Shown: positions 31,983-42,595 of the stretch, in pieces
How positions within the stretch are numbered: the stretch's first letter is position 1
How the letters are laid out: every line of letters starts with the position of its first letter
Source of the DNA: Agarophyton chilense
Lineage: Eukaryota > Rhodophyta > Florideophyceae > Gracilariales > Gracilariaceae
Direction of reading: 5' to 3'
Assembly: GCA_030374765.1 (NCBI GenBank)
Contig: JARGXX010000018.1
Span: 91,312-155,311 of the forward strand
Length of the DNA stretch: 64,000 bases
The notes under the pieces: model-generated
Seen by the model: the letters and a program-made list of their open reading frames with translations, nothing else
The model's database searches: none
Told to the model about the DNA's origin: nothing
Made by a program: the position numbers and the translations under genes

Positions 31983-34223
31983 CTAAGTACTTTCTAAACC
32001 ATCTATCATTCTTATTTGCAGGTCCTTGCCAACATGCTTGTGCAACCATCTCTTCAAAGCCTTTGTGAAAACATCGGCTTTCATTTCACTTGTCGCAATG
32101 TACTCAATGTGAACTTCTCCTTTTCGTGTTGTGTCACGAACCAAGTGGTACTTCACATCTATGTGTTTCGTGCGTTCATTGCACTCCTCATCTCGGGAGA
32201 GACAGATCATTCCTTGATTGTCCCCGTACAATGTAGTTGGTCCATTCTGTAGGACTTGGAATTCCTTAAACAGTCTTCGCAGCCATACTGCTTCTCGTAC
32301 GGCAAACGATATTTCCACGTACTCTGCCTCCAACGTTGACTGCGCGACAACAGTCTGTTTCTTGCTTCTCCAAGCAATCGGTCCACCCGCATACATGAAA
32401 ACAAAACCACTTGTAGACTTCCTGTCTACTCTATCACCAACAAAATCAGCGTCCTTGTAGCCAATCAACGTGCCATGAGTCTCAGAACCATAATTGATGC
32501 ATTGCTTATGAGTTGTATATAAGTACTTCAAGACATTAAAAGCTGCTTTCCACAAGGTTTTGTTGTACTTGCTCATGTATCTTGCGACAAATCCAACCGA
32601 GAAGGCAATGTCTGGCCTCACTATATTTGCCTGATGCATCAGAGCCCCTACCACTTCTTGATAGGGCATATATTCCTCCCCTTCTGATGCCTCCGCCTCC
32701 TGTAGGGTTGCTGTGTCCGGCAATGGAACGTGAACAGGATTGCAGTTGACAATTCGGAACCTCTCAGAAAGATTATCGATCATCGGAGAGTTGTGAATCC
32801 GTACTGTACCTTCTTCCTTCCAGTGATCAACCACAATTCCAAGGAACTTCTTCGGCGTTTCTTCCGTTCGCAGCTCTACCTTGGTTCTCAGCTCCGCCAG
32901 AAACCCAACCAGCCGCTCACGATTGCGTCCTGTCACCAATCCGTCGTCCATATACATCAGTATCCAGATCCTTTGGTGTCCATTTCCATGGATGAATAGT
33001 CCTGGGTCAGCCTCCGACACCTTGCACCCCATGCCGAGTAGAATAGCCGCGTACTTCTTCCTCCACGCCCTTGATGCCTGCCGACGACCGTACACCGCTT
33101 TGTATAGCTGATATACGTAGTCTTCTTTGCCTTCCTGGACAAACCCTTGCGGCTGTGATATGTACAGCGTCTCTTCCAGATCACCATACAAAAATGCAGT
33201 ACAAACATCGAACTGTATTTTTTCCAGTCTCAGTGAAGCGATGATTGCAAGCAAGGCACGCAAAGTGGCATATCGAACCACTGGGGCAAACAGTTCGGTG
33301 TAGTCAATTCCTTCTCGTTGATTGAAGCCTCTTGCCACCAGCCAGGCCCGGTACCGCGCTACACGGCCCTGTTCATCACGTTTCTTGTAGTACACCCAGC
33401 GATTGTCCAATGGTCTACACTCCGCAGGAGGCTTAACCAACTTCCACACACTCCTGCGTTCCATGTTACTCATCTCATCCTGCATTGCAGCCACCCAGAG
33501 CTCTTTTTCAGAGCCATTGATAGCTTCTAGAAAGTTATCTGGTGCCTCTATATCGTCTGCACCAAGAATAGATAGTACCAGGAGTGCAGTGGCTGCATCG
33601 GGCGTAAAGCGTGACGTTTGCTTGCGAGCACGCGTTGACTTTCTCGGCTCAGGTGGGTAGTGTGTCACCAGCTCAGAATCGTAGCTATACTCTGACACAG
33701 CATCTTCAAACGTCTCTTCAGGTTCCGATTTGATGAATACAGAAGCGTTGGTGGTCTGGTGATTCTTCTCGACCATGCTCTCAACCTTGCCCACACTATG
33801 CGAAGCATTGCGCACTTCATGCAATATATGTGTGTCATCACTCTCCCTTGTCGCCTTGTCCCATCCTACCAGATCTTCATTGAACCGTACATCCTTGGAG
33901 ACGGTGGACTTGCGCGTCTCCGTATAGAAGACTTTGTAACATTTTCCTTTAGCGTAGCCCACGAGGATGCCCTTCACCGCTCTTTCTTCATACTTGCTCG
34001 CATGCTTCCTCGTCTCCTTGCGAATATGAACAAAACCCTGTGCGCCAAACGTGCGAAGATGCGCAATGTTGGGTTTGCGACCCGTGAATGCTTCGTAGGG
34101 CGTAACGTTCTGTCCATCACTGGTGCTAGTTGACGTGCGATTGCGGAGATAGTTGGCAATGTTCACCGCATCTTCCCACAGTTGCTTCTTATACTGTGTG
34201 CCCTTCATTTCAGAAAGCATGGT
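31983..34223 (-). pseudogene. CO2 integrase end, RT and RNase H
   Basis: About 745 open codons after the TGA at 34224-34226, which stands where the family has Arg (CGA to TGA fits). It begins with the integrase C-terminus (ANYLRNRTSTS, TPYEAFTGRKPN, LRTFGAQGFVHI), then the RT: VWKLVKPPAECRPLDNRWVY, ARGFNQREGIDYTELFAPVV, LYKAVYGRRQASRAW and ILMYMDDGLVTG (YMDD intact). RNase H reads YKDADFVGDRVDRKSTSGF, SKKQTVVAQSTLEAEY and GDNQGMICLS. The end is ADVFTKALKRWLHKHV. It runs to 31983, just before the polypurine tract. Confidence 0.92.
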
Positions 34224-35131
34224 TCAAGCTTTGTCATTCAGGGTGCGGTTCAGACGCTCTGCCTTCCCCTTTGACTCCGGATTGTAGGCAGCAGTCGTCT
34301 CAATCTTGACACCCATGCCTTTGAACCAAGCTGTGAAGGATTGAGACACATACTCTCCTGAGTTATCAAACCGAAACCGCTTCAACTGATGTTCAGATTG
34401 TGTCTCTAGCTCTTCAACCATTTCCTTGACTGCCGCCTCAACTCGCTTTTTTCCTCGTAGATGGTGACGCAGTAGACCGCACCAGACAGAGACGGGTGCG
34501 GCATAGGTCCCATCACGTCTGAGTGGAGTAGTTCCATGACCTTCTTGGACTGATTCTCCGCGCCTAGTGCTTTCTGAGACACACATGCGGATTTTCCAAC
34601 TGCACATGGCTCACAGAAGCCTATGTCAGGCACTATAGACATTCCAACACCTTCTTCAACCTCAAGAGTCCTTCGCATCGCATCAGCACCAGGATGCCCA
34701 AGTCGCTTGTGCCACAGTATTGTAGGGGCCTTGCTTGCCTTTGAAAGAAATGCCGACTCTTTGGACACAGAACCGAACACCATCTCGTAGAGACCTGTCT
34801 TGATTTTTATACCAGAGGCCATGATATCGCCCGTTCGTTGATTGATTACCAGACAGAGTCCGTTCCCCAGCTGATCAGACTTGAAAACGATAGAGCAGCC
34901 CTTACGGCGAATGACACTCACCGATAAAAGGTTGCACATTAGGTCCGGTACGTACTGAACATCTTCTAGCAATATCTGTTTTTCATTCCCGAAACAAACG
35001 CCTCTGCAATGCACATCACCTTCACCTCGAATGATGACGGTTTGACCATTATCGACCGCAATCTCCTTCTTCTTTGGAGCCCGAAGCTCCCCTGCAAAGA
35101 TGTGCGAGTTGTTGGCCATGTGCTTCGTGGC
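34224..35131 (-). pseudogene. CO2 protease end and integrase core
   Basis: Follows the TAG at 35134-35132. It contains ATKHMANNSHIFAG and DNGQTVIIRGEG (protease body), LWHKRLGHPGADAMRRTL (zinc H-H) and CEPCAVGK (C-C). The integrase core first Asp is in LHSDVMGPM. A frameshift with some lost sequence lies near 34470-34500. The frame then carries RFDNSGEYVS (second Asp) and SKGKAERLNRTL (Glu). All three integrase ligands are present, unlike in GY1 and CO1. It ends at TGA 34224. Confidence 0.88.
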
Positions 35132-36025
35132 CTAAGAGTCCAAGTACCACTTGTGTTCTGCCATGATAGACTCTTTCTTTCCAGAGGCCATATCTGCTGC
35201 AATGAATGAAACCCAGGCATTTTCGTCTGCCTTGTCGTCCGATCCTTGGGCCCTCTTCTGCTTCCCGGCGCCCTTCGAAGACGCCCCATCCTTCTTGACG
35301 TAGTTTTCGCTACTCGGGTTCTTTCTGCAAAAGCGTTTGATGTGTCCTTTCCCGTTACAGAAGAAACAGGTTCTGTCCTTGTTCGATGTTGACCCTCGAA
35401 CGTGAAATGAAGTCCCACTACTGTTGCTAGCCGATCCTGATGCGCCCATGTCCACCTGAACCTCCCTCGTGATTAGCATTGTAGTAGCTTCATGTAGCTT
35501 CTTTTCAGTGGCACGAATTACCTCTGCGGTCACTTCATACTCCTTCGATAACCCTCGAAGGAGTGCGTGTAGCTTATCTTTGTCCGATACAGAATGACCG
35601 ACACTGCCGAGCTTCGATTCGACTTCTGCCAGACGGCTCATGTATGCTAGCACAGATTCACCCGGTTGCATGCATATCTCCTGATACTTGTGGAGCAGAA
35701 CGTCGATGCTGGCTTGTGACACCATTTCGAAGTTCTTCCGCAGTGTCTTCCACACGACTTGTGGATCCTTCTCCTCCAGAACAGGGGCAATACAGGAATC
35801 GCCCACAGAAAGAAGGATGCACGAAAGTGTAATGTTGCGATTCTCCTGATGTTTCTGCTGCTCGGCTACTGATTCGGGGTTCACAACGCGGACACTGTCA
35901 TCAATGATACCCCAAACACCTTTGGCGCGCAACACCAGTTCAATCTTGCGAGACCACATGAAGTAGTTGTCAGCCTGCAACACAGGTACGCGTAGCGTTG
36001 AAAGCTCCACGAGCGCGTTTTCCAT
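35132..36025 (-). pseudogene. CO2 gag and start of protease
   Basis: 297 codons from ATG at 36025. It is a copia gag of the UBN2 type: LQADNYFMWSRKIELVLRAK, WKTLRKNFEMVSQASIDVLL and LHALLRGLSKEYEV. A CCHC knuckle follows, CFFCNGKGHIKRFC, near residues 221-234. The frame runs into the protease active site, HKWYLDS, and there meets TAG in place of the Gly of DSG. Gag packages element RNA. The frame itself is intact up to that stop. Confidence 0.9.
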
Positions 36026-36077
36026 CTTGTTCGGCGATCGAAAGGGTAGTTGAGAAGCACAGATTTGCGTTACGATA

Positions 36078-36088
36078 GGCTCATAACC
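36078..36088 (-). promoter_or_regulatory. CO2 primer-binding site, initiator-tRNA type
   Basis: On the minus strand GGTTATGAGCC begins immediately after the LTR. It resembles the primer site of Drosophila copia, which pairs with the anticodon arm of initiator tRNA-Met (CAT in the middle), rather than with a tRNA 3' end. This also fixes the LTR boundary. The match to the copia site is from memory of the motif. Confidence 0.65.
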
Positions 36089-36375
36089 TCTTATGGTAGA
36101 TGCAGAAGTTGTTTCGTCGAAGCTACCGACGTTTTACTGTTGCGGTGTCGCGCTGCTATGGTCTAAAGTACTACTCGTTCTAGCTACTTGGCCTCCAGCC
36201 TTATAGTCACCCAAAATCCAAAATGTAGTGCTGCACCGTACCAGTGCTCGTAATTGAGCGCAGTGTAGAAGCCAAACGTCCGTATCGGACAACCGTGGCC
36301 AAACGTCCGTATCGGACAACAGTGGCCAAACGTCCATCTTGGACTGTCGGGGCCAAACGTCCAGATCGGACAATA
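36089..36375 (-). repeat. CO2 5' LTR
   Basis: 287 bp, 54 more than the other LTR. The difference is exactly two extra 27-base units (36271-36374 holds four: GCCAAACGTCC repeated). Each unit contains a small GTCCG/CGGAC palindrome. In element orientation the first base group reads TATTGTCC where the other LTR has TGTTGTCC. Confidence 0.88.
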
Positions 36376-36380
36376 CGACC

Positions 36381-37305
36381 CACTTTCGCAACGAGACTAT
36401 TCGCTTGGTCTCAAAGGCACTCAAGGTCCCTTACCACTTCACTCTACCTTACAAACCATGTAGTAATGGTGCTGTAGAAAGACTTGGCAAAGAAGTATTG
36501 CGTACTTTTCGCACGATTGTCTTCGAACTGCAAATGGATTTCAAAGAATGGTCGGACCTTTTGCCAATAGTACAAAGCGCCCTCAATAACTCACCATCAT
36601 TTCACAGAGGAAATGTTGCGCCCGTCACTGCATTCGTTGGAATGGAACCCAGTCCCCCGATTCCAACATTCCTTCGCACCTCCACTCACAAACCAGTAAC
36701 TCTATCAGACGTACAACGCGAACGTACCATCAACATTTAATCTTCGAAGAGTACTATGGCACAGCTACACCCTTTTGTACACGCCAAACTACAAGATAAC
36801 CGGAATCAATCACGTCTGCGCACTTCGAAAGGCACGCTCCCTCATTTTGACGTAGGAGATTTTGTCCTTGTCGCCAGAAGAGACCTTCACGCAGGTGAGA
36901 AACTGGCCCTACGTTGGAGAGGCCCACAAAGAATAATCAAGGTTCTGTCAGATTATGTGTTCAAAACACAGGATCTACGCAATGGAGCCAAAGAAGACAT
37001 TTATGGCACCCGATTGAAGTTTTACCATGGTAAGTCTCTAGATTCAGAAGCCATCATGCCCCATGTTCTCTCTTCCGAAACAGAAATGCCCGTTTCGCGA
37101 TTAATGAAGCTTGTCGACACCAAAGAAGGACTGAAAGTACTGTTGCGTTAGAAAGGACTTTCTACAGATGAAGACACTTTGGAACCACTGGAAAGAGTCT
37201 ACGAAGACGTTACAGTGATGCTAAAATGTTTGTTGCAACGCAAGAACACCCCACCAACCCTTGCTGCCATGGCACGCAATAAACTTTCTCTCTGAAAGAG
37301 AGGAG
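36381..37305 (+). pseudogene. GY3 integrase, part after CO2
   Basis: Resumes as HFRNETIRLVSKAL, then CSNGAVERLGKEVL with the catalytic Glu near 36471, DLLPIVQSALNNSPS and FVGMEPSPP. After a stop at 36738-36740 the same frame holds the C-terminal domain: FDVGDFVLVARRDLHAG, ALRWRGPQRIIKVLSDYVF and EDIYGTRLKFYH. A stop follows at 37149. A polypurine tract, GAAAGAGAGGAG, lies at 37294-37305. No chromodomain is seen. Confidence 0.85.
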
Positions 37306-37578
37306 TGTGGTGAGAACATAGGTCTCATCCAGAGTCTGGATTCAGACTCCAAACACTGTGGACCCAATTAGGTAGTTGCTACATTTAGGTATTTCTCAAT
37401 TAGGCTCACGTTACTTCAGAGGCAGCCTGTTTAGGCTGCATAGCACTACATAAAAGCCTCATCAGAGCACCTCTGCTGCTGAACTAAGGCATAAGGACTT
37501 TCAACTCTTTCGCCAGACTCATCTGCGAGCTGCGCACAAGATTTCTGCTGCCTGCTGAGCGACTGACGTGAAAGATAC
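37306..37578 (+). repeat. GY3 3' LTR
   Basis: Begins TGTGGTGAGAACATAGG after the polypurine tract. A CATAAAAG TATA-like box lies near 37448. The end at ACA (37576-37578) is inferred from the CA rule and from the resumption of RTX coding to the right. A perfect hairpin, GAGTCTG-GATT-CAGACTC, lies at 37332-37349. No second copy is seen in the window. Confidence 0.6.
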
Positions 37579-38545
37579 ACCTGCCGCTGTTTGGCTCGCG
37601 TCAAATGCCACGATAGTGGACCAAATAGGTCGATCTGGGAAGACTCTGGCTAGTGGAAGCATGGCCGAAAGCGCTGTGACTTCTCTTCGGGCAACAAGCT
37701 GGAGAGCTTTGGAGGGGGTCGCATTACGGTAGGTTACGAGGAAGGTCAGCCTCAGAAATGATAGCGCTGCTCTTGTAGCGAGCGCGAGCCAGGAAAGGTG
37801 GCCCAGGAGAGATCGAAGTTGTACCGGGGTCTTCTGGAAAAATATGGAAGGTGACGCTGCGAGATATATATATTTGAGAAGCTTCTCAGGATCTGGTCGG
37901 ATTACATTCTCTTGTAGGTACCATTGCCATCCAATAAACGGTAAATTAGTAGATCACAACGTCCTCGAGGGGGCTGGACTTGGGTGGCTTGCGTCGAAGG
38001 CAGTGACGAAAGAAAACCTTATCGCCCTCGTGGTTAAGAAGTATGGTGTCTCTTGAGGGCCAGTCTGCTGCGACTGTATTAATGTCGTCTAAAATGTGGA
38101 GAAAGATGAGGTCTCCACTTCGGATATGCACGGCACTGCCAGTTTGGGAGAGGGTCTTGAAATGCTGCGGAGGACGGCGATGTTTGGGGATCTTAGCTCG
38201 AACTGTTCAGTAAGCGATTTCTAGACAAGCTTTTTGCAAGTTATGGGCCACTAATACGCTTAATGTAAACCCCATGGGCATTGTGGCCTGCAACAGCCTA
38301 ACAAAATCCGTTGGCAGAATTCTGGCATGAGTTTCTTGTAGGACGGCGTTTTGCGTTTGCTTATCGAAGAGAGAAAACTGGACGGATTTCATCGGCAGTA
38401 GTCGTGCGAATGATCTGGGAAGGCGGATGGAGTGAAACACGTTGCATTTATCGAAGAAAAACCCCGATAGGTGAATACTGGATGACATTTTGATGTTGTT
38501 GAAAAGATCAGGCGTCGGGAGATCAACCGAAGGAAGTTGGGGCAT
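37579..38545 (-). pseudogene. RTX reverse transcriptase and RNase H start
   Basis: Read on the minus strand: a motif A-like block FFFDKCNVFHSIRLPRSF near 38450, a motif B-like block ATMPMGFTLSVLVAHNLQK near 38240, and motif C FLHILDDINTVAADWPS near 38090-38050 (the LDD pair is intact). Then comes LRSLLGHLSWLALATRAALS near 37780 and the RNase H-like VAFDASQTAAGV near 37600. The pieces are in different frames, so several frameshifts separate them. The sequence ends at the GY3 LTR, which removes most of RNase H and anything beyond. Confidence 0.6.
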
Positions 38546-38866
38546 AAAAGCACTCTATAGCCGAGGCCAGCTTATGAGTCTATCTTTGTTTGCATCTATA
38601 ACAACCTCAAATATAGTCATTGTAATGGAGTCGGCCAGTTGTTGGTGGTGTCGTGCTTCTTTGTGCACTACAGACCAGTACGATATTCCAGCACTCTGGA
38701 GCTTGGTGAGCAACGGGGAATAATGACCAGGCTTGGCATGAACGCGTGGCTTCGGGAGACACTATTTTTCGGAGAGCTCTTCGAGTAGGGGAATCATGGA
38801 ATATGTCAGGTCAGGATGGGAGAAAGCAGAAGCAATGTGTGGGGGCATGTAACATATCCAAGTTGG

Positions 38867-40810
38867 CTAAAAGATTTCGGAAGGGTGAGGAACATCGATC
38901 CTCGCAACTTCGATTAAGCGAAACTCACCTCGAAGAGGAGAGCCAATGTCGATATCTGTTGTCAGATGGTGCACGAGTTGGCATGCTTCCCACTCACGGA
39001 GACCATATAGGTGTGACGCAGTGGGAGACGGGAGCTTTGGAAGAGAAGCGAAAAGGTTTGAAGGTATTGTCTTATTCAAGGAGGTAATTCGCCGAATTAT
39101 GGATCCAGTGGCAGCTTTGGAGGTGCTTCCAGATGCTTGATAATGTAGGAGGGGAGAAGGTCTAGCATAAAGAAGATTCTGATAAATTATGGCCAAGGGT
39201 GTCAGGCGACAGGGTTCTTGGAAGGGAAGGGCGCAGAGCGGGAATGTTCTTGGCCGAGATTTTACTCGATCTTGGAGTCTGGTTGGGTCGTGCGGTCCTT
39301 TTTGTGATTCCAGCGTGATCCCATCTTCTTTGAGCGCGATTTGGCGTTTGTCTGCATCGCAGCGGCTGCTTTCGTGGATTGGATCGCGTACGTGTTGAGA
39401 TACTGGGAGAGGTAGAGGCTTGTCAATCGCCCTGACCCCCAGACCTCCAAAAGATGTTCGTAGTTTCCCCAGTGAGCGAAACGGCTGAGAAGAGGGTTCG
39501 ACTGGAAGTATTGTTCCACGTTAATAATGCAAAACAGGCGCCTGATGGCTATCTCCATCCACATATTGTCTGAGAGAGCTTGATCTACATTGCCATTGTA
39601 CTGTAGAATGATTGTGTGGAGATAAGAAACAATGTGTCGCGCTTCTTACCTTGGCTGGGGAGACTTCTTTTGGCTCTTCCACAAATCGAGGTTGTCGATA
39701 TATCGCTATACTGTTTGACTTCGGCGGAGGAATTCTATAATCAGGGTGGGACCCAATATATGGGGCAGGCAAGGGTGGGTTGTGCTATGTCCCTCTGATG
39801 GTAAGGGGGAATGAGGGAAGGGTGTCGAGCGCGCATCTTTCCGGCGTCGTTTATTGCTTGATACGATTCTTCACAAGCTGGTTTGAGCACTGGCACTCCC
39901 CCGATCTGAGTGACGATTCCATTGGTTCGGGCTGGAGCAGGAGTAAAATTCGTTGCATGTGTTGAAGAACACCTGGCGGAGTCCCGAAGCTTAGTGATCG
40001 TTTCCTTCAGCTGCTTTTTTTCACTATGGAGATCTTTGTAAACGCTTTCGTAGCATTGCGATTTCCAAGCTAAAGCAGCTGAAAGAAGCTGGTGCTTATC
40101 TTCGGAAGTCAAATCCATGGGAACCAGGTCCTCATTTGCATTTGCAGACGTCTTTAGTAACGAAGAAAGAGTGTTGAGGTTAATATTTGCCATGTGGAGA
40201 AGTTGGGGGACCGGGGTTTCAGTCAATCTGTTCAGTGCTTCAAGAGGAGTTGTTGTCAGATCTGAGGAGGGCGTTATGTTCTGATTCGCTATTGTGTCAC
40301 AAAGGTCAAGAACACTTGAGAGAGGCTCTAAATTGTCATACAGTATGTCGTGAGTTAGTTCCGCAGAAGCTGTTTGAAATTTGGCCCGCAACTGGTCTTC
40401 TGAAAGTTTGATAATGGCGCGGCTGGGGTTGTTCGGAAGATCATCGGGATTGATAGCAACAGTTACCTTCTGATTGTTTTTGACTGTATCCTAGAGGAAA
40501 AGGGTCTAGCAGTACCTTTCTGTGAATTTGTTCGAAGGTTGTTTTGGTTACGTTTCTGAATTCGGCTTCTCAGACGTGTGGATGGGGCAGTTTTCTTTAC
40601 GTTTGGACGGGAATTTGTATGTGAAAGTGTTGGGGCAGGAGCAATTTCTTCAGCATCTCCAATCTCCACCTGTGGAGATGCATCATCTGGCAGTAAGAAT
40701 GAATCTTGTTCATTTGAATCAGAGTGGGTACAGAGATTGGCATCGATATTGGCTTTTGATGACATGTTCAAAGATCGGTAAAGATTCGCTAGGAAGAACC
40801 GATGCCCCAA
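38867..40810 (-). pseudogene. RTX N-terminal (gag-like) coding relic
   Basis: Pieces on the minus strand: 40810-40463 (Ser/Asn-rich, basic), 40480-39741 (about 245 codons, helical, with VTVAINPDDLPNN, LSSVLDLCDTIANQN and ALAWKSQCYESVYKDLH), 39772-39521, 39564-39262 and 39196-38867. Consecutive pieces differ in frame, as expected of a decayed gene over 600 codons long. The 39741-40391 core is the longest open piece. I know no domain in it. It lies upstream of the RT on the same strand, hence the gag-like label. Confidence 0.5.
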
Positions 40811-42595
40811 TCGTAATGCGCTAAGAACTGAACGCGACCTAGTTTGTGGCTGAACCCAACTTTGCAGCTGACTGCAACGAACTTGATGGAGAGAAAGAAA
40901 TCAAGACACACACGATGTGGGGAACAATAGAAGCCACCTGAAGCTGTTCTATGCGTCGATCAAGGATTTTGTTGCGAGTACATCTTGATTGCGCAACTTT
41001 CAATGCTCCAGATCATCTGGCGATCATATCCACACAAGTTGTACTTCCATCGATGCGACGTGCACACACTAGCAGTTTTCTTCCGTGTCGTTTCGTTTGG
41101 ATTCGTTCTCGAAGGTTCAAGTGTGTCACGGGGCATAAATGTCTGCGTTGCCATATTGACATCACTATGACGCATTGCAAGATGAACCACATTCATCGTT
41201 CCTTGAAGGGCTATAGTTTTCTTTGAACAGATTCGATACTTTGTGTTGGATGTGAGCGCTGTACCAATATGGAAGCATCAACAGTTTTTGACCGTTTCTG
41301 TGAAGCGTTTTTGTCCCTTGAACATAACCCTAAACCAATTTGAAGACGACATGACCGTCCGTCTAAAGATGGGTTTCGTTGGAAAAGGTAGCTCAGTGGC
41401 TGAACAGAATGCAGAGACTACATTTTGTTCTCGGAGTGACCTGTAGTGCGCCAGCGTTCCGGGAAATACAATGGCCGGTTTAACCGAAACTCGGCTTGGG
41501 GATATAACAGAAATAACCGCGAGTCTTTCTAGAATTCTTTTCGTGGTAAGAGCTTTCTGCAAAAGCCGAACTACTAGCCAACCAATCTTTCGAAGACTCA
41601 GGCCTTTAATCTTTTTAAACGAAGCACTGGATTGATTTTTATTGAAGATAAACCGGGGCTCTTTGATGGTTTACTGTTTAATAGCTGTCTGAAACAACCG
41701 AATACGCTCTGTGAGGTTCTCAGGCGTGACAGCACGGACTCTTATGATCTCAATCACTTGCATATCCTGTATGTCCAAATCGTTTCGATTTAGGAATTAA
41801 GGTACTGAGGTATTGGATAGGCGATTGTCAAGGAACCCTATATTATCCTGTTGCGTTTCGAGGAATCCAGAAACGTACTCCTGGACTACATCACGTAGAC
41901 CGTTTTTCATCAGTGTTGTATTGTTGTCTGCATAATAACAAACGCCCTCCGCGATTACTTGTTCTTCAAATGCATTCAATACGGAAGATCTACCATTTGC
42001 GACTATCGTGAAATGAATGTCTCTCGGTTGTATAGGCTGTAGCTGTAGATAGTTTTATGTCCAAGACTTGTACACCCTTTTCATCGTTCCAGCGCTTACT
42101 AAATGCTTGTTTGATAGATTCTGCCACGAAAAATTTCTCTGAAAACGTTCAAACCTCGCAGCTTGAACAATAGCCTATTACAATGACATTTCGAAAAGAT
42201 GGAACGGTTTCCACGGCGACGCTTGTGTCTGGGAAAATGTTGAGGGCAGCAAGATATACTGTATGAGAATGCGCGTACATGCGCGCAAATGCACTGTAAA
42301 ATTGCTAACAAGAGAGTACTGTCTGCTGGTCCTGCTTGCCAAGAGATCGGAAGAGCAAAAAGAGGCAGGAGCTTCACTTGTACGCTATCGGGTAGTACGA
42401 ATTTGTGTTCGTTGTGCTGGTTGTAGAGATGTTACAACCTAACGAATCGTACTTGAGCCCCAAAGTAGACGTTCTAAATTGTTAAATAAACAGCAGTTTT
42501 GCGTGACCGTAGTGTAGCTTAGACTAGCTTAACGACTAAGTTAATGGACCAGCGTTCTATTCCAAAGCTCAGCCATTGTAGTGGTGTGCGCGTGT
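40811..42595. other. Spacer between RTX and GY4, mostly no gene
   Basis: About 1.8 kb. A weak minus-strand signal is described separately (41240-41985). Otherwise only short frames without family resemblance. Confidence 0.4.
41240..41985 (-). pseudogene. Possible second pogo/CENP-B-type transposase relic
   Basis: On the minus strand, 41979-41797 reads NAFEEQVIAEGVCYYADNN then LRDVVQEYVSGF, like the N-terminal helical DNA-binding part of DDE_1 transposases. 41640-41278 continues with GLSLRKIGWLVVRLLQKALT and a stretch ending PIFRRTVMSSS. The resemblance is in pattern only. No inverted repeats were found. It could equally be chance. Confidence 0.25.

Larger units (their letters stand above)
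31709..36375 (-). mobile_element. CO2: complete Ty1/copia element nested in GY3
   Basis: Minus-strand element with LTRs at both ends (31709-31941 and 36089-36375), a primer-binding site (36088-36078) and a polypurine tract (31955-31942). Gag-pol is in copia order. The duplication is CCACC on the left and CGACC at 36376-36380 on the right, one base different. Removing CO2 and one duplication joins the GY3 integrase motif back into frame, which confirms the boundaries. Gag-pol has a stop in the protease site, a frameshift in integrase and one TGA at 34224-34226, but is otherwise long and open (745 codons for RT-RNase H), so it is younger than GY3. Confidence 0.94.
28023..37578 (+). mobile_element. 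GY3: decayed Ty3/gypsy element split by CO2
   Basis: Plus-strand remnants in gypsy order: gag-like region (28023-28880), protease (about 28900), RT (29500-30290), RNase H (30600-31080), integrase (31280-31708, resuming at 36381), then a polypurine tract and 3' LTR (37306-37578). CO2 (31709-36375) interrupts the integrase between the SDGPT and HFRNET parts of one motif. Frameshifts and stops are many, and the RT active site is altered. No 5' LTR is recognisable. The 3' LTR end adjoins RTX coding sequence, so GY3 appears to have inserted into RTX. Confidence 0.85.
37579..40810 (-). mobile_element. RTX: decayed reverse-transcriptase element of uncertain class
   Basis: Minus-strand coding relics run from 40810 down to the GY3 LTR. 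The upper part is gag-like with no domain I know. The lower part has RT motifs A, B and C in order and an RNase H-like start, cut at 37579. No protease, integrase or LTR is visible. The RT thumb and RNase H wording (SLLGHLSWLALATRAALSFLR and VAFDASQTAAGV) resembles DIRS-type or other tyrosine-recombinase elements more than gypsy or copia. That is a guess from a few motifs. Confidence 0.55.

Noticed and set aside
41385-41460. tRNA-like stretch with GTAGCTCAGTGG
   Set aside because: It resembles a tRNA A box, but no B box, acceptor pairing or anticodon arm follows.
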